Source: Spirochaetota bacterium
Lineage (GTDB): Bacteria > Spirochaetota > Spirochaetia > Treponematales > UBA12059
Length of the DNA stretch: 64,000 nt
Assembly: GCA_018262985.1 (NCBI GenBank)
Contig: JADFDI010000007.1
Span: forward strand, 92,023-156,022
Direction: 5' to 3'
Numbering within the stretch: position 1 is the stretch's first letter; every line of letters begins with the position of its first letter. This document shows, piece by piece, positions 46,125 to 54,910 of the stretch. The notes beneath the pieces are model-generated. The model searched no databases. It saw only the letters and a program-made list of their open reading frames with translations, and was not told the origin of the DNA. Both the position numbers and the translations under genes were made by a program.

Positions 46125-46879
46125 ACATCCTCGCGCTCGACTGCTCGCTCTCCGTCCTGTGCGCGGCCTGCGCCCGGGGACATGACTCGCTCTCGCGCGG
46201 GGGGGCTCCTTCCCCGAAACACCCCTTCGACTCGAGGCTCGGACACGGCGTCTCGGAGCGCGGCTCCTTCGCCGCGATGGAGATCGACGCCGGAGCGCGC
46301 CACGCGGAGCGGGCCTTGGGCGCCCTCGAGCTCGTTATGAGGGAACTCGCGCTCGAAGCCCGCGACATCGACCTGTTCGTCTGCGCTTCGGGCCCGGGTT
46401 CCTTCACGGGCCTCCGGATAGCGGCGGCCACCATCAAGGGCTTGGCGAGCGCCCTCGGAAAACCCTGGGTCGGGGTGCCGACGCTCGACGCGTACGCCGC
46501 GGAATGGGCCGGGACGGTGCCCGCCGTCGTTCCCGTCATCGACGCGCGCCGCGGGCGCTTCTACGCGGCCGTGTACGTTTCCGGCGAACGCCGGACGCCC
46601 TGGCTCGACGCCGAACCCGGGGCGATACTCGCGGAGACGGCCGGATTGAGCGAAATCCTCTTCGTGGGACCGGACGCCGAAGCCTTCGCGGAAGCCGCCT
46701 CAGAACGGTCCGGCATCCGCGTGCCCCGCGAGCCCCGCCGCGCGCCGGCCCGCTCCCTCGTCGAGCTCGGCCGGAGGCGCTTCGAGCTCGAAGGGCCGGC
46801 CGGCCCGGACGAGGGACCCGTCTACGTGCGCTCGAGCGACGCGGAGGAACAGGACGCAGCCGCGGGGAGAGCCCCATGA
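46121..46879 (+). CDS. tsaB: tRNA threonylcarbamoyladenosine biosynthesis protein TsaB
   Basis: A 252-residue ASKHA-fold protein that partners TsaD in t6A synthesis. Features are MNILALDCSLSVLCAACARG at the start, HAERALGALELVMRELALE, FVCASGPGSFTGLRIAAATI with the hallmark GPGSFTGLR, and VPVIDARRGRFYAAVYV. A roughly 25-residue Gly/Ser-rich insertion after the second strand (DSLSRGGAPSPKHPFDSR) is unusual for the family. It overlaps both tsaE and the HD-GYP gene by four bases, so the group is translationally coupled. Confidence 0.93.
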   Translation: MNILALDCSLSVLCAACARGHDSLSRGGAPSPKHPFDSRLGHGVSERGSFAAMEIDAGARHAERALGALELVMRELALEARDIDLFVCASGPGSFTGLRIAAATIKGLASALGKPWVGVPTLDAYAAEWAGTVPAVVPVIDARRGRFYAAVYVSGERRTPWLDAEPGAILAETAGLSEILFVGPDAEAFAEAASERSGIRVPREPRRAPARSLVELGRRRFELEGPAGPDEGPVYVRSSDAEEQDAAAGRAP

Positions 46880-47898
46880 GCGAAGGGGACGCGAACGCCC
46901 TGGGCGATTTCCTGCCCTGCCTGCGCCGCTTCGCGACGAGCAACGAGGAAGCGCCCCTCGCCATCGCCATCCTGGACGCCCACTTCCGCTTCGTGCACCG
47001 CAACCGGCGTCTGCGGGAGATGATGGACCTGTACGAGTACCCCGCCGACCGCCCCTTCCTCGAATCGTTCTCGCGCAGCATGCCGAGCTCGGAGATTTCG
47101 GGCTTCAGGACCGCGCTCACCGATCCTTCGACCGGGCACTCCTGGAAGGGCGAGATCGACCACTGGACGCCCGAGACGCTCCGGGTGAGCACGGTCGTGC
47201 GCGCCCTCCCCTTCTTCGCCCCCGTCACGGGAGGGAAGAAGCCCGTCGCCTTCTTCCTGTACTTCGACGACGTGACCAAGCAGCGCAAGCTGGACCTGCG
47301 CAGGATACTGCAGGCCCTGCTCAAGGCCTCACTGCTCAAGGACAAGGAGACCGGCCTCCACGTCGAGCGCGTCAACAGCTACGCGGGGAAGATGGCCCAG
47401 GCCATCTGGCGCGACGCGCGGTTCCCCCGGGTCGACGCGGAGTTCATCGAGGAGATCGGCTTCCTCGCGTCCATGCACGACGTCGGCAAGATCGGCGTGC
47501 GCGACGACATCCTCAACAAGGAAGGGCCGCTGCTCGAGGGCGAGTGGGACGAGATGCGCCAGCACACCATCAACGGCGGCATCCTGCTCCACTCCATCTA
47601 CCCGAACCCGATGGCCCGCGAGATCGCGCTCTCGCACCACGAGCGCTGGAACGGCAAGGGCTACCCGTACAATCTGCTCGACCGCATGATTCCCCTCGCC
47701 GCCCGGGTCGTCACCATCGCGGACGTCTACGACGCGCTCCGCATGCGCCGCAGCTACAAGCCGCCGTTCACGCACGAGGAAGCGGCCGCCAGCATACGCT
47801 GCGAATCGGGCATGCTCTTCGACCCCGACCTGGTCGACGTCTTCCTCGAGCTCGAGGACGAGTTCGAGCGCATCTACGACTCGCGCGCCGACAGCTGA
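46876..47898 (+). CDS. HD-GYP domain protein with N-terminal PAS-like domain
   Basis: A 340-residue cytoplasmic protein. The first 140 residues look PAS-like (APLAIAILDAHFRFVHRNRR, FFLYFDDVTKQRKLD). The HD-GYP domain has DKETGLHVERVNSYAGKMAQ, the metal-binding HD in FLASMHDVGKIGVRDDILNK (about residue 201), and ALSHHERWNGKGYPYNL, corresponding to HHExxxGxGYP. These enzymes hydrolyse c-di-GMP. GGGGAGAG precedes the ATG, which overlaps the tsaB stop. It closes the motility block and could set the c-di-GMP level read by the PilZ protein. Confidence 0.9.
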   Translation: MSEGDANALGDFLPCLRRFATSNEEAPLAIAILDAHFRFVHRNRRLREMMDLYEYPADRPFLESFSRSMPSSEISGFRTALTDPSTGHSWKGEIDHWTPETLRVSTVVRALPFFAPVTGGKKPVAFFLYFDDVTKQRKLDLRRILQALLKASLLKDKETGLHVERVNSYAGKMAQAIWRDARFPRVDAEFIEEIGFLASMHDVGKIGVRDDILNKEGPLLEGEWDEMRQHTINGGILLHSIYPNPMAREIALSHHERWNGKGYPYNLLDRMIPLAARVVTIADVYDALRMRRSYKPPFTHEEAAASIRCESGMLFDPDLVDVFLELEDEFERIYDSRADS

Positions 47899-47953
47899 GC
47901 CATCGCGCCACCCCGCCTCGGGAGCTTCACGCCTCCCGGCGGCCATTCGGATG

Positions 47954-47992
47954 AAAAAAGGCCGCCCGGGGAGGAGAGGACCCCGGGCGGCC
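47954..47992 (-). terminator. Rho-independent terminator of the sugar transporter operon
   Basis: On the minus strand a perfect 12-bp stem (GGCCGCCCGGGG with its complement, 9-base loop) is followed by six T residues, 22 bases after the permease stop. A weaker CGGGAG/CTCCCG hairpin at 47919-47938 follows the HD-GYP gene on the plus strand. Confidence 0.93.
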
Positions 47993-48013
47993 AGGAACCG
48001 TGCGCGCCGCGGG

Positions 48014-49201
48014 TCAGCCCCGGCGCTTCCGGGTCTGCACGTCGAAGATGACGGCCGCGGCGAGCACGACGCCCCTCACGATGTACTGCAGCGAGATGTC
48101 CACCGAGAGCAGGTTCATGCCCGAGGTGAGCGACATGTAGACGATGGCGCCGACGAGCGAGCCGGCGATGCGGCCGACGCCGCCGCCGGCCGAGACGCCG
48201 CCGATGTAGGCCGCCGTGATCGCGTCCATCTCGAACATCTCGCCGGCCTTGGTCGTCGCGGACTGGAGCCGGGACGCGTAGAGCACGCCCGCGAGGCCGG
48301 CGAGGCTGCCCATGGCGGCGAAAACGATGAAGGTGATCTTCTTGACCGAGATGCCCGAGAGCTCCGCGGCCTCGGGGTTGCCGCCGACCGCGTAGACGTG
48401 GCGGCCGAGCACGGTCTTCGTGGTGACGAAGTGGAAGACCACCACCACCACGATGACGATGACCGCGGTCCAGGACATGCCGTTGTAGCCGGCGAAGATC
48501 CAGGTGATGTAGCCGATGACGAAGGCCATGAAGGCGAGCTTGATGGCGAACACGGGCAGGGGCAGCACCTCGAAGCCGTAGCCCTGCTTGCTCTTGCGCG
48601 CCCGGATCTGCGAAGCCGAGAACAGCGCGATGGCCGCGAGTCCGATCAGCAGGGTGAGCTTGTGCAGCCCCGGCAGGAAGGCGGATTCCGACGGGAAGAC
48701 GTCGGGTATGTAGCCGTTGCCGATGGCGTTGAAGAAGGCGTCGGGTATGATGATGGTGCCCGTCTTCATGGTCACCATGAGCAGGAGGCCGCGGTAGATC
48801 AGCCAGCCGGCCAGGGTCGCCACGAAGGCGGGAATGCCGAGCCGCGCGACGAGGAAGCCGGTGACCAGGCCCGCCGCGGCGCCGAGGAGCAGCGCGAACG
48901 GGATGGTCGCCCAGCCGGGCATGCCCCAGCGAGTCATGGCGATGGCCGTGGCGGCGCCGATGAAGCCCGCCAGGTAGCCGACCGAGAGGTCGATGTGCCG
49001 GATGACGATGACCAGCGTCATGCCCACGGCGAGCACCGCGATGTAGCCCGTCTGGTTCATCAGGTTCGCGATGTTGCGCGACGACATGAACAGCCCCCGC
49101 GTCATGGCCGTGAACACGGCCATGATGACGAAGAGCAGGAAGTACATGGTGTAGTCGCGGATGTTCTGGCGCAGGGCCTTCCGTAGGTCGTTCAGGATCA
49201 T
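48014..49201 (-). CDS. gguB: Sugar ABC transporter permease (GguB/XylH-like)
   Basis: A 395-residue polytopic permease of the ribose/xylose/multiple-monosaccharide class with about ten membrane segments. Recognisable parts are LAVGMTLVIVIRHIDLSVGY near the start, RLGIPAFVATLAGWLIYRGL, the cytoplasmic coupling loop AVGGNPEAAELSGISVKK, and IGGVSAGGGVGRIAGSLVGA close to the C-terminus. Its length fits GguB/MmsB or XylH rather than the shorter RbsC. It lies 13 bases downstream of the ATPase gene. Confidence 0.93.
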   Translation of the reverse strand: MILNDLRKALRQNIRDYTMYFLLFVIMAVFTAMTRGLFMSSRNIANLMNQTGYIAVLAVGMTLVIVIRHIDLSVGYLAGFIGAATAIAMTRWGMPGWATIPFALLLGAAAGLVTGFLVARLGIPAFVATLAGWLIYRGLLLMVTMKTGTIIIPDAFFNAIGNGYIPDVFPSESAFLPGLHKLTLLIGLAAIALFSASQIRARKSKQGYGFEVLPLPVFAIKLAFMAFVIGYITWIFAGYNGMSWTAVIVIVVVVVFHFVTTKTVLGRHVYAVGGNPEAAELSGISVKKITFIVFAAMGSLAGLAGVLYASRLQSATTKAGEMFEMDAITAAYIGGVSAGGGVGRIAGSLVGAIVYMSLTSGMNLLSVDISLQYIVRGVVLAAAVIFDVQTRKRRG

Positions 49202-49214
49202 CGTGGTCTCCCCC

Positions 49215-50735
49215 CTAGCTCGTCGCCAATTCCATGACGCGCTCCTGGGTCGCCTCGGCGACCGGGAGCTCGCCGGCCACGCGGCCGGCCGATACGACGT
49301 AGACGCGGTCGCTCATGCCGAGCACCTCGGGCAGCTCCGACGAGATCATGACGATGCTCATGCCCTCCTCGACGAGCTTGTTCATGATTGTGTAGATCTC
49401 GTACTTGGCGCCGACGTCGATGCCGCGCGTGGGCTCGTCGAGGACGAGCACCTTGGGCTTCACGAACAGCCACTTGGCCACGGACACCTTCTGCTGGTTG
49501 CCGCCGGAAAGGTTCACCACCTTCTGGTCGATGCTCGGCGTCTTGATGTTGAGGGCCTTGCGGTAGTCCTCGGCGACCTTGACCTCGGCGTTCGAGTCCA
49601 CCACGCCGCCCTTCGAGATGGCGCGCAGGTTCGCGAGCGTGACGTTCTGCTTGACGTCCTGGATGAGGACGAGGCCGTTGCGCTTCCGGTCCTCGCTCGC
49701 GTAGGCCATGCCGGCCCCTATCGCGTCGGCCGGCGAGCGGAAGTCGGCCGCGGTCGACTCGACGCGCACGGCGCCCTCGACCCGGTAGCCGTCGGGGTTC
49801 CCGAAGAGGCTTCGCGCCAGCTCGGTGCGTCCGGAGCCCATGAGTCCGGCGAAGCCGACTATCTCGCCGCGGCGCACCTTGAACGAGACGTCCTTGAGCA
49901 CCTGCCGTCCGAGCGCGCGGTCCCAGGCGTTCCAGCCTTCCACCTCGAGCACGACCTCGTCGCCCGGCTTCTTCGAGCGGGGCGGGAAGACGTTGTCGAT
50001 CTCCCGGCCCACCATGTGCTTGATCAGCACGGGCTCGCTCACCTCGCCCTTGCGGGCGTCGAGCGTGCAGATGGTGCGGCCGTCGCGGAGCACGGTGACG
50101 GTGTCGGCGATGCGGATGACTTCCTTCAGCTTGTGGGAGATCATGATCGAGGTGACGCCCTCGGCCTTGAGCTCGCGGAGGATCTCGAGCAGGTTGTCGC
50201 AGTCGTCCTCGTTGAGGGCGGCCGTCGGCTCGTCGAGGATGAGCAGGCGGACGTTCCTGGAGAGGGCCTTGGCGATCTCCACCAGCTGCTGCTTGCCGAC
50301 CCCGAGATCCTTCACCTTGGTCGAAGGGTCGGCCACGAGCCGGACGCGCTTCATGAGCGCGACGGACTGGTGGATGGTGGCGTTCCAATCCACGAGCGAG
50401 CCCTTCCGGATCTCGTGGCCGAGGAAGAGGTTCTCGTAGACACTCATCTCGGGCACCAGGGCGAGCTCCTGGTAGATGATGGCGATGCCCGCCTTCTCGC
50501 TGTCGGCGATGTGACGGAAGCGCCGGACCTCGCCGTCGAGCGCGATGTCGCCCTGGAAGTCGCCGTGCGGGTAGACACCGCTCAGCACCTTCATGAGGGT
50601 GGACTTCCCCGCGCCGTTCTCGCCGACCAGGCAGTGTATCTCGCCTCGCCGGACGGAGAAGGTGACGTCGCTCAGGGCCTTGACGCCGGGGAAGCTCTTG
50701 CTGATGCCCCGCATCTCGAGAATGTGGTCGCTCAT
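49215..50735 (-). CDS. gguA: Sugar ABC transporter ATPase with two nucleotide-binding domains (GguA/XylG-like)
   Basis: A 506-residue ATPase made of two fused nucleotide-binding domains. The first has Walker A GENGAGKST and Walker B LLILDEPTAALNEDD with an atypical signature LGVGKQQLVEIAKALS. The second has FAGLMGSGRTELARSLFGNP as a degenerate P-loop, signature LSGGNQQKVSVAKWL and VLVLDEPTRGIDVGAKYEIY. This is the standard layout in RbsA/XylG/GguA. The start ATG at 50735 has GGAG at a rather long distance; an in-frame ATG six codons upstream is the alternative. A stable hairpin separates it from the binding-protein gene. Confidence 0.93.
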   Translation of the reverse strand: MSDHILEMRGISKSFPGVKALSDVTFSVRRGEIHCLVGENGAGKSTLMKVLSGVYPHGDFQGDIALDGEVRRFRHIADSEKAGIAIIYQELALVPEMSVYENLFLGHEIRKGSLVDWNATIHQSVALMKRVRLVADPSTKVKDLGVGKQQLVEIAKALSRNVRLLILDEPTAALNEDDCDNLLEILRELKAEGVTSIMISHKLKEVIRIADTVTVLRDGRTICTLDARKGEVSEPVLIKHMVGREIDNVFPPRSKKPGDEVVLEVEGWNAWDRALGRQVLKDVSFKVRRGEIVGFAGLMGSGRTELARSLFGNPDGYRVEGAVRVESTAADFRSPADAIGAGMAYASEDRKRNGLVLIQDVKQNVTLANLRAISKGGVVDSNAEVKVAEDYRKALNIKTPSIDQKVVNLSGGNQQKVSVAKWLFVKPKVLVLDEPTRGIDVGAKYEIYTIMNKLVEEGMSIVMISSELPEVLGMSDRVYVVSAGRVAGELPVAEATQERVMELATS

Positions 50736-50844
50736 CGTGCGTACGTTCTCCATGGTCGAAGTGTCGCGCATGGTCGCGCAGGATGGAAGATCCCCGGAGC
50801 GGGCGGCCGCCGCGGCGATCGTCCATGGCCGGCAGGCCATCGAA

Positions 50845-50881
50845 CGGCCGCCCGGGAAGCTGAACGCCTCCCGGGCGGCCG
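50845..50881 (-). terminator. Intercistronic hairpin after the binding-protein gene
   Basis: A perfect 13-bp stem (arms CGGCCGCCCGGGA and complement, 11-base loop) lies between the chvE-like gene and the ATPase gene. No U-run follows. Such hairpins after periplasmic-binding-protein genes usually protect the upstream mRNA or cause partial termination, giving more binding protein than transporter. Its core matches the terminator at 47960. Confidence 0.7.
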
Positions 50882-50922
50882 TGCCGGCGACCGGGGCGGG
50901 GCCCCGGCTACCGTCGGATCGC

Positions 50923-52017
50923 TCAGAGCCCGGTGAAGTCGGCCGCGGCGTAGTAGCCGCCGTCGATCAGGATGCTCTTCACGTTGGCCTTGTCGACGGT
51001 GATGACCGGCGACTGGATGGCGGGGACGTCCTTCTTGCCGTTGTTGTACGAACCGCGGGCGGCGGGAGCCTTGCCCTCGATGAGGGCGATGGCGGCCTTG
51101 ATCGCGTCGTCGACGAGCATGCGCACGTCCTTGAACACCGTCATGGACTGCTTGCCGTCGATGATGTACTGGACGGAGGCCTTCTCCGCGTCCTGGCCGG
51201 AGATGAAGTACTTGGTCACGTCCTTGTCGGCGCCGAAGGCGTCGGCGATGGCGCGGGCCGTGCCGTCGTTCGGGGCGCAGATGTACACGGTGCCCTTCGA
51301 GGCCTTGTCGGCCGCGGTGAGGTCGGCCTCGGCCTTGCTCTTCGCGACGTTGAAGTCCCAGTTGGTGGTGACCTGGCCGATGATCTTGGCCATCTCCTCG
51401 CGGGTCAGCTTCGCCTTGTTCTGGAGCGCGACGGCCTCGGACGAGTTGCGGATGACGAAGGTGCCGTCGGCAATCTTCGGCTGGAGGGCCGACCAGGCGC
51501 CCTCGAAGAAGATGAAGGCGTTGTTGTCGGACGCGGCGCCGGCGTAGAGGAACAGGTTGTTGCCCGTGCCGGTGGCGTTCTTGATCAGGTAGTCGCCCCA
51601 GGCGGCGCCGACCGCGATGGAGTCGAAGGTGACGTAATAGTCGACGGCCGAGGTGTCGCGGATGAGGCGGTCGTAGCTGATGATCTTGACGCCGGCCTTG
51701 GCGGCGGCGTCGGCCGCGGCGGCGGCGGCGGAGGCGTCCTGCGGGCAGATGACGATGACCTTCGCGCCCTTGGTGATCAGGGCTTCGACGTTGGCCTTCT
51801 CCTTCGACGAGTCGCCCTGGCTGAACAGGATCTCGACGTTGTGGCCGGCGGCCTTGAGGGCGGCCTCGAAACGGGTCTGGTCCTGGATCCAGCGGGGTTC
51901 GTCCTTGGTCGGCAGCACGATGCCGACGGCGAGCTTCTCGGGCTGGGCGCAGGAGACGGTCGTCGCGACGATGGCGACGAGGAGCAGCGCCGAGAGTACG
52001 GCGAGCGCTTTCTTCAT
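50923..52017 (-). CDS. chvE: Sugar-binding lipoprotein of the ChvE family
   Basis: A 364-residue periplasmic binding protein with a lipoprotein signal (ALLLVAIVATTVSC, lipobox TVSC). The mature protein starts LAVGIVLPTKDEPRWIQDQT and contains LITKGAKVIVICPQDASAAA, KIISYDRLIRDTSAVDYYVT and ICAPNDGTARAIADAF, closely following the ChvE/multiple-monosaccharide-binding pattern. It should bind aldoses such as galactose, xylose, arabinose or glucose. GAAGGAGGG lies eight bases before the ATG. The gene heads the chvE-gguA-gguB transporter operon. Confidence 0.92.
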   Translation of the reverse strand: MKKALAVLSALLLVAIVATTVSCAQPEKLAVGIVLPTKDEPRWIQDQTRFEAALKAAGHNVEILFSQGDSSKEKANVEALITKGAKVIVICPQDASAAAAAADAAAKAGVKIISYDRLIRDTSAVDYYVTFDSIAVGAAWGDYLIKNATGTGNNLFLYAGAASDNNAFIFFEGAWSALQPKIADGTFVIRNSSEAVALQNKAKLTREEMAKIIGQVTTNWDFNVAKSKAEADLTAADKASKGTVYICAPNDGTARAIADAFGADKDVTKYFISGQDAEKASVQYIIDGKQSMTVFKDVRMLVDDAIKAAIALIEGKAPAARGSYNNGKKDVPAIQSPVITVDKANVKSILIDGGYYAAADFTGL

Positions 52018-52171
52018 GTCTGTCCCTCCTTCGGGAGATGCCGCGGGCGTGACGCTCCGCGGGCGGCTTCGCGGCCGCAGGGACAGCATCAGGGGGTTTC
52101 GCGAATCCGTCAGCAGGAGCTTCGCGGCTTTGCGCTTCACTCTGGCGACGTCGGCGACGTTTCCGGGGAGC

Positions 52172-52213
52172 GCTAGCATTTTCTTGCCGAAGCTCCTCGG
52201 AAAAAGTGCTAAC
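52172..52213. promoter_or_regulatory. Inverted repeat in the chvE leader, possible operator
   Basis: GCTAGCATTTTC (52172-52183) and GAAAAAGTGCTAAC (52200-52213) are imperfect inverted copies in the 255-base gap upstream of chvE. The TTAGCACTTTTT arm recalls half of a CIRCE element, but the spacing and the other arm differ. It lies where a regulator of the sugar operon, such as the adjacent YesN-type protein, could bind. Nothing else with gene character was seen in 52018-52272. Confidence 0.35.
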
Positions 52214-52272
52214 GGAGGCGGAATACGCTCCCGGGCACGGATCGGCGAAGACCCGCTCCGTCGCTCGGCCGC

Positions 52273-53364
52273 TCAGCGCCCGACGTTCCGGTACACGTCG
52301 GCCGCGTCGTGGAAGGCGTCGGCGACGACCGTGGCGTCGAGCAGGTCCTTCGTGACCAGCACCGGCTCGAGGCGGACGTAGGGAACCTCGAATTTGCCGT
52401 CGGAGATGGTCGAGTCGGCGGGCACCGCCTCGCCTTTCGCGAGCATGACGGCGAACCCCGCGGCCGCCAGGGCGAGGCGCTCGATGGGTTTGTAGACCGT
52501 GGCGTGCTGGAAGCCCTCGGCGATGCGCTGGCAGGCCGCCAGGTCCGCGTCCTGGCCCGCCACCTTGACCGAGCCGGCCAGGCGGTTCTCGGCCAGCACC
52601 GCTATGGCCGCTTCGGCCAGCATGTCGTTGCCGGCCGCGACCGCGGCCACGTTCGCGCCCCCGGCCATCACCGCCTCCATTCCCGCGCGAGCGGCGTCGC
52701 TCGTCCAGGTCTCCGGCCAGATCTCCGCCACGAGGCGCACGCGGCCGTCCTCGACCCGGGGGTCCAGCACGCGGTGGAACCCCGCGTTGAGCAGGAGCGC
52801 GTTGTTGTCCGCGCGCGGACCGTTGACGATCACGTAGCCCCCGGAAGGCGCCGCCTTGAGCAGGGATTCCGCGATCAGGGCGCCGACCTTCTCGTTGTCG
52901 AACGACACGTAGAGGTCCACCCCGGCGGAGCGGACGAGTCGGTCGTAGCTCAGGACCTTCACGCCGAGGGCGCGGACCTCGCGCACCACTTCGGACACGC
53001 GGTCGGCGTCGTTCGGCACGATCACGAGCACGTCGATGCCGAGCGCGACGAGCTCGCGCACCTGCCGCTCCTGGATCGCCGGATCCTGGTCGGCGACCCG
53101 CACCTCGACCCGCGCCCCGAGCTCCTCGGCCGCCTTGACGAAGGTCTCCATGTCGCGGCGCCAGCGCTCGACGACCAGCGAGTCCATGGCGAGCCCGACC
53201 AACACGCGACCGTCGTCCCGCCCGGGCGCTTTCTCCGCGCACGAGCCCAGGGCCGCCGCGGCGAGCAGGAGGAGCGCCGCCAGGAGCGCGCCGGCGAGGG
53301 CGGGGAAACCCGCCCGGGCGCGTCCTTCCGGCGGGCGGACCCTCCGTCCCTCACGCTTCTCCAT
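52273..53364 (-). CDS. Second sugar-binding lipoprotein (XylF-like)
   Basis: A 363-residue periplasmic binding protein with lipobox LGSC at the end of a long hydrophobic signal (LAGALLAALLLLAAAALGSC). Mature features parallel ChvE/XylF: VGLAMDSLVVERWRRDMETF, LVALGIDVLVIVPNDADRV, VKVLSYDRLVRSAGVDLYVS and VAGNDMLAEAAIAVLAENR-like AAGNDMLAEAAIAVLAENR, then VAGQDADLAACQRIAEG. It is encoded between the two-component genes and the transporter. It may feed the same permease or act as a sensor. Its start overlaps the response regulator gene by 14 bases. Confidence 0.88.
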   Translation of the reverse strand: MEKREGRRVRPPEGRARAGFPALAGALLAALLLLAAAALGSCAEKAPGRDDGRVLVGLAMDSLVVERWRRDMETFVKAAEELGARVEVRVADQDPAIQERQVRELVALGIDVLVIVPNDADRVSEVVREVRALGVKVLSYDRLVRSAGVDLYVSFDNEKVGALIAESLLKAAPSGGYVIVNGPRADNNALLLNAGFHRVLDPRVEDGRVRLVAEIWPETWTSDAARAGMEAVMAGGANVAAVAAGNDMLAEAAIAVLAENRLAGSVKVAGQDADLAACQRIAEGFQHATVYKPIERLALAAAGFAVMLAKGEAVPADSTISDGKFEVPYVRLEPVLVTKDLLDATVVADAFHDAADVYRNVGR

Positions 53365-54910
53365 CTTCCCCTCCCCTGAAGGCGCTCGGCGTCAGGCCGG
53401 TCTCCTTCTTGAACAGGCGCGCGAAATAGTTGGCGTCCGGGTACCCGGAGGCCGCGGCGGCTTCCTTGATGGAAACCTCGGGGCGCGAAAGCAGCTCCCG
53501 CGCCTTTTCCATGCGGACGCCCGTCAGGAACTCGGAAAAGCCGCGGCCGGTCTCCTCGACGAAGAGGCGCGAGAGCCGACCGGCCGAGATTCCCGCCGCG
53601 TCCGCCGCCGAATCGAGCGAGATTTGGGCGGCGAAGTTCTCCCGTACGAAGGCGATCGCCCGTTCGAGCGCGGGCGAGCGGCGCGACGGTCGGGAAGCGG
53701 CGTCGCCGAGCGCGGCGAAGCGCGCGCGCACCGCGAGGGTGAAGGCCTCGGGATCGCTGGCGCCCGCCAGGTCGCGGAGATCCATCGCCTCGAGCGCCTT
53801 CCGCCCGTCGACCCGTCCGCGGACCGCCAGTTCGCGCAGGGCCGTCGAGAGCAGGGCGGCGATCCGCCCGGCGTGCGCCGGACGGAGGGCGCCGCTTCCG
53901 TCCGGCGCGGCGCCGAGCAGGGCTTCGAGCGCGGCGGCCGCCCGTTCCGGAGCTCCGGCGAGCAAGGCCGCGAGGAAATCGGCGTCGAGCCCGAAATCAG
54001 GTCCGGGCGCTCCGCCGTCCCGCGCCGTCGACGCTCGGTCTTCCCTCCCGTCCTCCGACGAAAGCCTCGAGAGCGCTTCGGACCAAGCCAGCGGCGCCTC
54101 ATCGACGGGACGGGGCGCGGAAACGGCCGCGCGGACCCTTCCCCCGAGCTCCGCTTCCCCGATCAGGCGGGCGAGCGCGTCCCCTTCGCCATGAACTTCC
54201 TCGTCGGGTCCGAGGAACATGACGGCGGGGCAGATCCGGCCCGCGAGGGGACCGCCGACCCAGGCGGTCTTGTACCGGAGGGCGGCGCAGGCCGCGGCGT
54301 GGAGGGCGCGGGCCTCGCCGTCGGGATCGGGCGAACCGGGCGCCGGCGAGAAGGCGAGCGCGGCCATCCTGAGCCGCCGGGCGTCGGTGCCGAGCGCCGC
54401 GAGATAGCGGGGCAGCGCGGGTCCGAGCCGCTCGCCGAGCATCGCCGCCCTGAGGAAGCCCTCCTCCACGAAGGCGCGCAAGCCTTCCTCGCTCTCGCGC
54501 CGCTCGAGCTCCGCCCGTTCGGTTTCCCGCCTGCGCTCCACGACCTTGGCGGCCTGCCGGAGCGCCTCCGCCAGGGCTTCCCTGGCCACGGGCTTGAGCA
54601 GGTACTCGACGACGCCGAGCTCGACGGCCTCTCGCGCTATGTCGAAGCGCTCGTACGCGGTCATGAGGACGAAGACCGCCGTGGAGCCCCGCCTGCGCAT
54701 TTCCCTTATCGCCTCGAGGCCGGAGACGCCCGGCATGCGCACGTCCATCAGCACCACGTCCGGCGCCAGCTCCCGCGCGCGCTCGATGGCCTCGCGCCCC
54801 GACGAGGCCGTGCCCGCGACCTCGAATTCGTCCGCGAGGTCGCGCCGGACGATCATCGAGACCCCCTCGACCACCGGCCGCTCGTCGTCGGCCACGAGGA
54901 TGCGGATCAT
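53351..54910 (-). CDS. YesN-type response regulator with AraC DNA-binding domain
   Basis: A 519-residue regulator. Residues 1-120 are a receiver domain with ILVADDERPVVEGV, phospho-Asp in PDVVLMDVRMPGVSG and Lys in YLLKPVAREAL. A long, Ala/Arg-rich middle region follows. The last 100 residues are an AraC-type double helix-turn-helix (ISLDSAADAAGISAGRLSRL, FSEFLTGVRMEKARELL, ASGYPDANYFARLFKKETGL). It probably activates the neighbouring sugar transporter when phosphorylated by the kinase encoded just upstream, whose 3' end overlaps its start (ATGA). Confidence 0.93.
   Translation of the reverse strand: MIRILVADDERPVVEGVSMIVRRDLADEFEVAGTASSGREAIERARELAPDVVLMDVRMPGVSGLEAIREMRRRGSTAVFVLMTAYERFDIAREAVELGVVEYLLKPVAREALAEALRQAAKVVERRRETERAELERRESEEGLRAFVEEGFLRAAMLGERLGPALPRYLAALGTDARRLRMAALAFSPAPGSPDPDGEARALHAAACAALRYKTAWVGGPLAGRICPAVMFLGPDEEVHGEGDALARLIGEAELGGRVRAAVSAPRPVDEAPLAWSEALSRLSSEDGREDRASTARDGGAPGPDFGLDADFLAALLAGAPERAAAALEALLGAAPDGSGALRPAHAGRIAALLSTALRELAVRGRVDGRKALEAMDLRDLAGASDPEAFTLAVRARFAALGDAASRPSRRSPALERAIAFVRENFAAQISLDSAADAAGISAGRLSRLFVEETGRGFSEFLTGVRMEKARELLSRPEVSIKEAAAASGYPDANYFARLFKKETGLTPSAFRGGEDGEA

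Noticed and set aside
52172..52213. CIRCE heat-shock operator
   Set aside because: One arm resembles TTAGCACTC but the other arm and the long spacer do not fit the strict 9-base CIRCE spacing, and the downstream gene is a sugar-binding protein.
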